A DNA stretch of 64,000 nt from a marine actinobacterium MedAcidi-G1 (GTDB taxonomy: Bacteria > Actinomycetota > Acidimicrobiia > Acidimicrobiales > MedAcidi-G1). Under the pieces are notes generated by a model. The model was given only the letters and a program-made list of their open reading frames with translations, made no database searches and had not been told where the DNA came from. Positions 59,276-64,000 of this stretch are shown piece by piece (within the stretch, counting starts at the first letter, position 1; each line of letters begins with the position of its first letter). The stretch is from the NCBI GenBank assembly GCA_000817085.1, contig JUEM01000005.1, forward strand, positions 1 through 64,000, written 5' to 3'. The translations under genes were made by a program, and so were the position numbers.

Positions 59276-60972
59276 TCGCGCGATAGAGGCTTGTACTGAA
59301 CCCTAGTAGGGACGTTTTCCCCGCCTGACTCTTTCTTTTTTATTTCTTCATATTCGCTGAAATTTCCTTCAAACCAGCGGACATAAGAGTTTCCTTCAAA
59401 TGCGAGTACATGGGTAGCTACTCTGTCCAGAAACCAGCGGTCGTGGCTAATAATGACTGCACAGCCAGGAAAAGCTTCAAGACCTGATTCAAGAGCTCTT
59501 AAAGTATCGACATCAAGGTCGTTTGTTGGCTCATCGAGAAGCAAAACGTTGCTTCCGGTTTTCAAGACTTTCGCCAAGTGGACACGGTTTCTTTCGCCCC
59601 CAGAGAGATCTCCCACATTTTTCTGCTGATCTGATCCTCGAAAATTGAAAGATGCCACGTAAGCCCTTCCGTTAACTTCACGGTTACCAACTGAAATAAA
59701 TTCCTTGTCTCCAGTTATTTCTTGGTAAACGGTTCGGTCTGGATCCAGAGAATCCCTAGATTGGTCCACATACCCAAGTTCAACAGTTGAGCCGATTTTT
59801 ATCACACCAGAATCTGGGAGATCCTCGTGAAATTCTGAGTTTTGAAAGGCTGCCACTAACATTTTGAACAAGGTCGTCTTGCCTGCTCCATTTCCTCCGA
59901 CTATTCCCACGATCCCAGCGGGGGGAAGAGTGAAAGAGAGATCTTCAATTAGTAAACGATCTTCAAAACCTTTATTAAGATTTTCAACTTCAATTACTTG
60001 ATCCCCTAGACGTGAATTAGCTGGGATCTGTATTTGAAGTTCGGCGTCGCGTTTCTCTTCTTCGTTTGCCTCAGCTATTAATTTATCGTAGGAGGCTAGT
60101 CGCGCTTTCCCTTTCGCTTGGCGCGCCTTTGGAGCCATGCGAATCCATTCCAGTTCTCTTTCAAGAGTACGTTTCCTTGAAGAGTCAGATTTTTCTTCAG
60201 CTTCAAGCCTCGCACTCTTTTGGTCCAGCCAACCTGAGTAGTTTCCTTCATAAGGAATTCCTCTTCCGCGATCAAGCTCCAGAATCCAACCAGCGACATT
60301 GTCAAGGAAATACCTATCGTGCGTTACTGCAACAACGGTCCCAGAATAGTCCTGAAGAGTTCTTTCAAGCCAAGAAACCGATTCGGCATCCAAATGATTT
60401 GTCGGTTCATCTAAAAGAAGTAAGTCAGGTTTGGAAAGAAGCAGTTTGCATAAAGCGACACGACGACGTTCTCCTCCCGACAATACGTTCACATCTGACT
60501 CACCGTCGGGAAGACGAAGTGCATCCATGGCTATTTCTATATTCCTTTGAAGATCCCAAGCACCTGCAGACTCAATAAGGCGTTCAACTTCCGCTTGCTG
60601 TTCACCCAACTTTTCAAAGTCCGCTTCCGGGTCCGACCAACTAGAAAGAATATCGTCATAGCGAGACAAGAGAGAAGCTACCTCTCCGACTCCCTCCATT
60701 ACATTTTCCAAGACATTCTTTTCAAGATTTAAAACAGGCTCCTGTTCGAGAAGCCCTACAGTAAAGCCGTCAGTTAGTCTTGCTTCACCATCATGATCCA
60801 GATCCTGCCCAGCCATTATTGATAATAAAGAGGATTTCCCAGAACCGTTATTTCCCAGAACCCCGATTTTTGCTCCTGGAAAAAAAGAAAGAGAGATGTC
60901 TTTTAGAACCTCTCTATCAGGAGGGTAAAAACGACCTACCTTTTGCATGGTGTAAATAAACTGAGCAGTCAC
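59272..60972 (-). CDS. ettA: Energy-dependent translational throttle protein EttA (ABC-F)
   Basis: A 566-residue ABC-F ATPase. Two nucleotide-binding domains have Walker A GNNGSGKSSLL and GGNGAGKTTLF, signatures LSGGERRRVALCK and LSGGERNRVHLAK, and Walker B LLLLDEPTNHLD and VLLLDEPTNDLD. Its length and the arm-like insert after the first domain fit EttA, which binds the ribosome E site and gates the first peptide bond. The start is GTG at 60972 (MTAQFIYTMQKVGR). TATCAT lies eight bases upstream. Confidence 0.93.
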   Translation of the reverse strand: MTAQFIYTMQKVGRFYPPDREVLKDISLSFFPGAKIGVLGNNGSGKSSLLSIMAGQDLDHDGEARLTDGFTVGLLEQEPVLNLEKNVLENVMEGVGEVASLLSRYDDILSSWSDPEADFEKLGEQQAEVERLIESAGAWDLQRNIEIAMDALRLPDGESDVNVLSGGERRRVALCKLLLSKPDLLLLDEPTNHLDAESVSWLERTLQDYSGTVVAVTHDRYFLDNVAGWILELDRGRGIPYEGNYSGWLDQKSARLEAEEKSDSSRKRTLERELEWIRMAPKARQAKGKARLASYDKLIAEANEEEKRDAELQIQIPANSRLGDQVIEVENLNKGFEDRLLIEDLSFTLPPAGIVGIVGGNGAGKTTLFKMLVAAFQNSEFHEDLPDSGVIKIGSTVELGYVDQSRDSLDPDRTVYQEITGDKEFISVGNREVNGRAYVASFNFRGSDQQKNVGDLSGGERNRVHLAKVLKTGSNVLLLDEPTNDLDVDTLRALESGLEAFPGCAVIISHDRWFLDRVATHVLAFEGNSYVRWFEGNFSEYEEIKKKESGGENVPTRVQYKPLSRD

Positions 60973-60980
60973 GAAAAAAG

Positions 60981-60986
60981 ATGATA
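60981..60986 (-). promoter_or_regulatory. -10 box TATCAT for ettA
   Basis: On the minus strand TATCAT is followed by eight bases and the GTG at 60972; no Shine-Dalgarno is visible. Confidence 0.38.
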
Positions 60987-61023
60987 TCGGCTATAAAAGT
61001 AACCGAGATGCAAATTAAATGAT

Positions 61024-61029
61024 TAACAT
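61024..61029 (+). promoter_or_regulatory. -10 box TAACAT for the HAD gene
   Basis: TAACAT ends six bases before the GTG at 61036, with no Shine-Dalgarno. It also separates the divergent ettA and HAD promoters. Confidence 0.42.
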
Positions 61030-61035
61030 GCTGTC

Positions 61036-61659
61036 GTGGTCGAAGCAGTCTTATTTGATTTTGGAGGAGTGATCCTTTCTAGCCCTTTTGAAGCCTTCGC
61101 AGAATATGAGAATGAGATCGGTTTACCACCCGACACAATTAGAAAAATAAATGCAACCAATCCTGACACTAACGCTTGGGCGCAGTTTGAGCGAAGAGAA
61201 GTTAGCCCAGAAGAATTTGTTTCTCTTTTCGAAAAAGAAGCTTTATCACTTGGCTACGAATTGAATGCTCAAAGAATCTTAGAAGGGTTACATGGGTCCC
61301 TGAGACCAGAGATGGTAGAAGCCTTGACTAAGTGCTCATCTAAATTCAAAACAGCAATGTTGACAAACAACATCACCCCAATGGGAGAACAAGATCTAGA
61401 TGAAGAAGTAAAAAAGGTAGTTGAAATTTTCGACCTCTTGATTGAATCAAGCATAGAAGGATGTAGAAAGCCAGAAGAAAAATTTTATGAAATTGCTTGC
61501 GAGCGGCTTAAAGTAAAACCTGAAAATTGTGTCTTCCTTGACGATTTAGGAATCAACTTGAAGCCAGCGAGGACTATGGGAATGTCAACAATAAAAGTTA
61601 TTAACCCTGAGGACGCCATCAAAGAGTTATATGACATTCTAGGATTCACATCTGATTAA
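61036..61659 (+). CDS. HAD-IA family hydrolase
   Basis: A 207-residue haloacid-dehalogenase-type hydrolase. Motif I is LFDFGGVILS, where the second Asp is Gly, as in YihX- and Acad10-like members; motif II is AMLTNN, motif III includes GCRKPEEKFYEIA, and motif IV is VFLDDLGINL. Likely a small-molecule phosphatase. The GTG at 61036 is preferred over a near ATG out of frame. Xth follows 16 bases later with its own box. Confidence 0.88.
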   Translation: MVEAVLFDFGGVILSSPFEAFAEYENEIGLPPDTIRKINATNPDTNAWAQFERREVSPEEFVSLFEKEALSLGYELNAQRILEGLHGSLRPEMVEALTKCSSKFKTAMLTNNITPMGEQDLDEEVKKVVEIFDLLIESSIEGCRKPEEKFYEIACERLKVKPENCVFLDDLGINLKPARTMGMSTIKVINPEDAIKELYDILGFTSD

Positions 61660-61663
61660 GCGC

Positions 61664-61669
61664 TAATGT
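61664..61669 (+). promoter_or_regulatory. -10 box TAATGT for a leaderless xth gene
   Basis: TAATGT ends exactly six bases before the ATG at 61676; no Shine-Dalgarno is visible. Confidence 0.47.
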
Positions 61670-61675
61670 CATCAA

Positions 61676-62590
61676 ATGCGCATAGTCACATGGAACGTCG
61701 CTGGATTAAATGCTCGACTGCATCGAGTTAAACTCTGGATCAAGGAAAATCAACCGGATGTGCTTTGCCTGCAAGAAACAAAGATGGAAGATGAAGTTTT
61801 TCAAAAAAAAGCACAGCCTGTTTTTGAGGAACTCGGTTACGAGTCTGTTCATAACGGACAAAAGTCATGGAACGGTGTGGCGATTATCTCAAGAGTTGGT
61901 ATCGATGATCCGCAAAAAGGATTTGATGACGGCAGAAAAGATCCTGATCCAGACGCAAGGATAGTTTGGGCCACTTGTTCAAATATTCGAATAGCTTCCT
62001 GTTATATACCGAATGGAAGAACATTGGAGGACGAGCATTACAAGTACAAACTTGATTGGTTCAATCGTCTCCATGATGATTTGCAAAAAAACTCAGAACC
62101 CTCAAAGAACCCAGTAATAACAGCTGGAGATTTTAACGTTTGCCCCCGACCTGTTCTTGACGAATGGGATCCGGAACAGGAGTATACGAACTTTGACTGG
62201 AAATTAAAGAAAACATTAACCGAGCAATTCCCTTTACCAGAAACTCATGTATCACCTGAAATGCGTAGAGCGATAAAGAAACTAGATGATCTAGGGATGA
62301 AAGACGTTTTTTGTGAACGTTTTCCAAAAGAAAAAGCAGATACTTATTGGGATTACTTTAAGAACGCTTTTAGTGATAAAAGAGGGCTCAGAATTGACCT
62401 AGTGTTGGCCTCCGGAGTGTTGGCGAAATCTTTGGAGTCAATTGAAGTGGATACGCTTGAGCGAACTCCTGAAAAAATACTAAAAAAAGAAAACAAAGAT
62501 TTGATTGAGAAATACAAAGATGCCAAAGGTAAATTTGTGAAACCAAGTGATCATGCACCCTTAGTTGCCTCTTTTGATTGGGGCAACTAA
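61676..62590 (+). CDS. xth: Exodeoxyribonuclease III (AP endonuclease)
   Basis: A 304-residue exonuclease III of the EEP superfamily. Landmarks are TWNVAGLNARL, CLQETKMED (metal Glu), AGDFNVCPR (Asp and Asn) and KPSDHAPLVASFD (Asp-His). It repairs abasic sites and 3' ends. About 40 residues longer than E. coli Xth, with an insert near residues 195-215. Confidence 0.93.
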   Translation: MRIVTWNVAGLNARLHRVKLWIKENQPDVLCLQETKMEDEVFQKKAQPVFEELGYESVHNGQKSWNGVAIISRVGIDDPQKGFDDGRKDPDPDARIVWATCSNIRIASCYIPNGRTLEDEHYKYKLDWFNRLHDDLQKNSEPSKNPVITAGDFNVCPRPVLDEWDPEQEYTNFDWKLKKTLTEQFPLPETHVSPEMRRAIKKLDDLGMKDVFCERFPKEKADTYWDYFKNAFSDKRGLRIDLVLASGVLAKSLESIEVDTLERTPEKILKKENKDLIEKYKDAKGKFVKPSDHAPLVASFDWGN

Positions 62591-62595
62591 GACAA

Positions 62596-64000
62596 TTAGC
62601 GGCCCCTTGAAACTAATTCAAGTATTTCCTTGCCATAGCGCTCAGCCTTCACAGGGCCTATTCCTTTTATTTTGAGAAGTTCATCTAAGTTTGTTGGCTG
62701 AACCTCAATAAGGTCAAGTAATGTTTCATCATTGAAAATCACAAAAGCCGGCACATCTGCAGCGCGAGATACCGAAAGTCGCCAGTTTTTAAGATCCTTC
62801 ACCTGTTGGGTTTCTGGAAGGTCATGTTTTGGTTTCTTTTGCCTAGCCGATTTAACCCTGGTTATTTGTTCTTTCTGTGTAAGAGGTTTTTCCAAATTTT
62901 GTATTGCACGTTCGATGTTGAACAACCATGGCGATGGATCTCTTTTTCTCCTATTGCCAGAGAAATGTCGGCTGCTAGCCCAGGAGCAGAGGATACGATC
63001 TTTTGCTCTTGTAAGAGCGACGTATAAAAGCCTTCGTTCTTCAGCGACCGCATTAGAGTCTTTGGCATGGGCGATTGGGACAAGCCCCTGTTCTAAACCA
63101 GCAACATGAACCACGGACCATTCCAAACCTTTAGAGCGGTGAAAAGTCGAAATTTCAACCGCGTCATCATTTATCTCATACAAACTTTGAGATTGAGACT
63201 TAAGCCAGAGAACAAAAGAATTGCTTTTAGCCGCAGGATCAAGAGCGAGGTACTCTTCAGCAAGACGCCGTAGCTCAGCCAAAGCAACAGTTCTTTCAGT
63301 ATCAGGTGTTAATGCATCTTCGTCAGTTGTTGAAAGACGGTCACCAGTTGTTTCGTCAAGGTCGTTAATCTTTTGAACTAATGGAGTGTTTGAATTGGCC
63401 AGCTCAGAAATAACGGTTTTTATGTCTTTTCTATCCAAGAGACCACTTCCTGAAACTGTTTTAACAGGGATCCCTTCTTTGCGAAGAGCGCTTGTGAAAA
63501 TTTCAGTTTGTGCGTTTGTCCGCACAAGAATTGCTTGATCAGACCATTTTTCCCCAGAAGTATGAATTTCATGAATTTTTTTGGTAATGCCTTGAGCTTC
63601 AAACTCTTCGTCCGGGTAGTTAGTAATTGAAGGCTTCACTCCACCGCCTCTGACAGCTTCAATCCCAGAATTTTCCAGAAGACAAGAGGCTGTCTCAACT
63701 ATCTGAGGGGTACTTCGGTAATTTTTAGTCAGACTTACAACAGTCGAGTCTCTAAAATGTTCCGTAAACCTGATGAGGTGATCAGCCTCAGCACCATTCC
63801 AAGCGTAAATCGCTTGATTAGGGTCACCGACCACGCAAAGACTGGATCTACCATCGAGCCAAGCCGAAAGAAGAGAGAATTGTAGAGGGTTTACATCTTG
63901 GAATTCGTCCACGTAGAAGTTTCGAAATCTCCATTTTTGAGCTTCACCAAAAGAACGGTCGCTGCGGATCGTTTTGGCGCAGTAACTAAGAAGATCATCG
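62596..64000 (-). CDS. uvrD2: UvrD2-like DNA helicase with HRDC domain, 5' part outside the window
   Basis: The carboxy-terminal 468 residues of a superfamily I helicase, open to the right edge. Motif II (VDEFQDVNPLQ), motif III GDPNQAIYAWNGA, motif IV SLTKNYRSTPQIV, motif V DAVEISTFHRSKGLEW and motif VI LLYVALTRAKDRI are present. The last 70 residues (LSVSRAADVPAFVIFND, then LLKIKGIGPVKAERYG) form an HRDC domain, the hallmark of actinobacterial UvrD2. Upstream of the visible frame the sequence DDLLSYCAKTIRS continues without a start, so Walker A is beyond position 64000. Confidence 0.93.
   Translation of the reverse strand, partial: DDLLSYCAKTIRSDRSFGEAQKWRFRNFYVDEFQDVNPLQFSLLSAWLDGRSSLCVVGDPNQAIYAWNGAEADHLIRFTEHFRDSTVVSLTKNYRSTPQIVETASCLLENSGIEAVRGGGVKPSITNYPDEEFEAQGITKKIHEIHTSGEKWSDQAILVRTNAQTEIFTSALRKEGIPVKTVSGSGLLDRKDIKTVISELANSNTPLVQKINDLDETTGDRLSTTDEDALTPDTERTVALAELRRLAEEYLALDPAAKSNSFVLWLKSQSQSLYEINDDAVEISTFHRSKGLEWSVVHVAGLEQGLVPIAHAKDSNAVAEERRLLYVALTRAKDRILCSWASSRHFSGNRRKRDPSPWLFNIERAIQNLEKPLTQKEQITRVKSARQKKPKHDLPETQQVKDLKNWRLSVSRAADVPAFVIFNDETLLDLIEVQPTNLDELLKIKGIGPVKAERYGKEILELVSRGR

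Overview
The window is AT-rich and gene-dense, and looks like chromosome of an uncultured, probably aerobic Actinomycetota; a low-GC, perhaps marine Acidimicrobiia-like lineage is my inference. Lineage markers are a mycothiol S-conjugate amidase (Mca), the NucS mismatch endonuclease, a UvrD2-type helicase with an HRDC tail, a DUF3039 protein, many F420/flavin-type luciferase-like (LLM) oxidoreductases, and many genes that seem to be read from leaderless mRNAs (TANNNT ending 6-8 bases before the start codon, no Shine-Dalgarno). I see no rRNA, tRNA, CRISPR array, integrase or insertion sequence.

Layout. 1-6.1 kb: housekeeping and small genes (Nfu-N protein, serine hydrolase, SpoU methyltransferase, DUF3039, SDR, His-rich lipoprotein with a membrane protein, phosphoribosyltransferase). 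6.1-45.8 kb: a long catabolic region for N-heterocycles and ureido compounds. Its + operon (8.1-19.9 kb), divergent from a YheO/DauR-like regulator, encodes a three-subunit molybdenum hydroxylase, an M20 carbamoylase/allantoate-type amidohydrolase, a nitrilase-type D-carbamoylase, a fused FeS-Moco hydroxylase, a shortened SsnA-like amidohydrolase, an LLM enzyme and an 8-oxoguanine deaminase. Its converging - operon (28.9-19.9 kb) encodes a YgfM-like flavin subunit, an XdhD-like protein that has lost all [2Fe-2S] cysteines, an amidohydrolase, XdhC, YqeB, YqeC, another LLM enzyme and a VanX-like dipeptidase. After it come a second LLM-amidohydrolase pair, RidA, an ABC ATPase/permease pair without a binding protein, two more LLM enzymes, an FAD oxidoreductase, UbiD, cytosine-deaminase-like and PhyH genes, UbiX, creatininase, an MTH1187-type protein and two fold-type II PLP enzymes.

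45.9-64 kb: a Thr/Pro-repeat secreted protein, an MgtE-like transporter with a doubled PhoU/TrkA-C protein, NfeD-stomatin, Mca, a 59-residue small protein, another LLM enzyme, a PAP2 / geranylgeranyl-reductase / NucS / CysQ operon, sulfate activation (cysD-cysN-cysC), EttA, a HAD hydrolase, exonuclease III and a UvrD2-like helicase cut by the right edge.

How it may work together (inference). Molybdenum hydroxylases oxidise purine-like rings, deaminases and cyclic amidohydrolases remove or open ring nitrogens, LLM enzymes may oxygenate or cleave rings as RutA does, RidA removes reactive imines, and the carbamoylases release ammonia and CO2 from ureido products. XdhC, YqeB and YqeC would mature the cofactor. 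The most unusual element is the XdhD-like operon: it resembles the E. coli ygfM-xdhD-ssnA-yqeB-yqeC locus but is combined with LLM and peptidase-fold genes.
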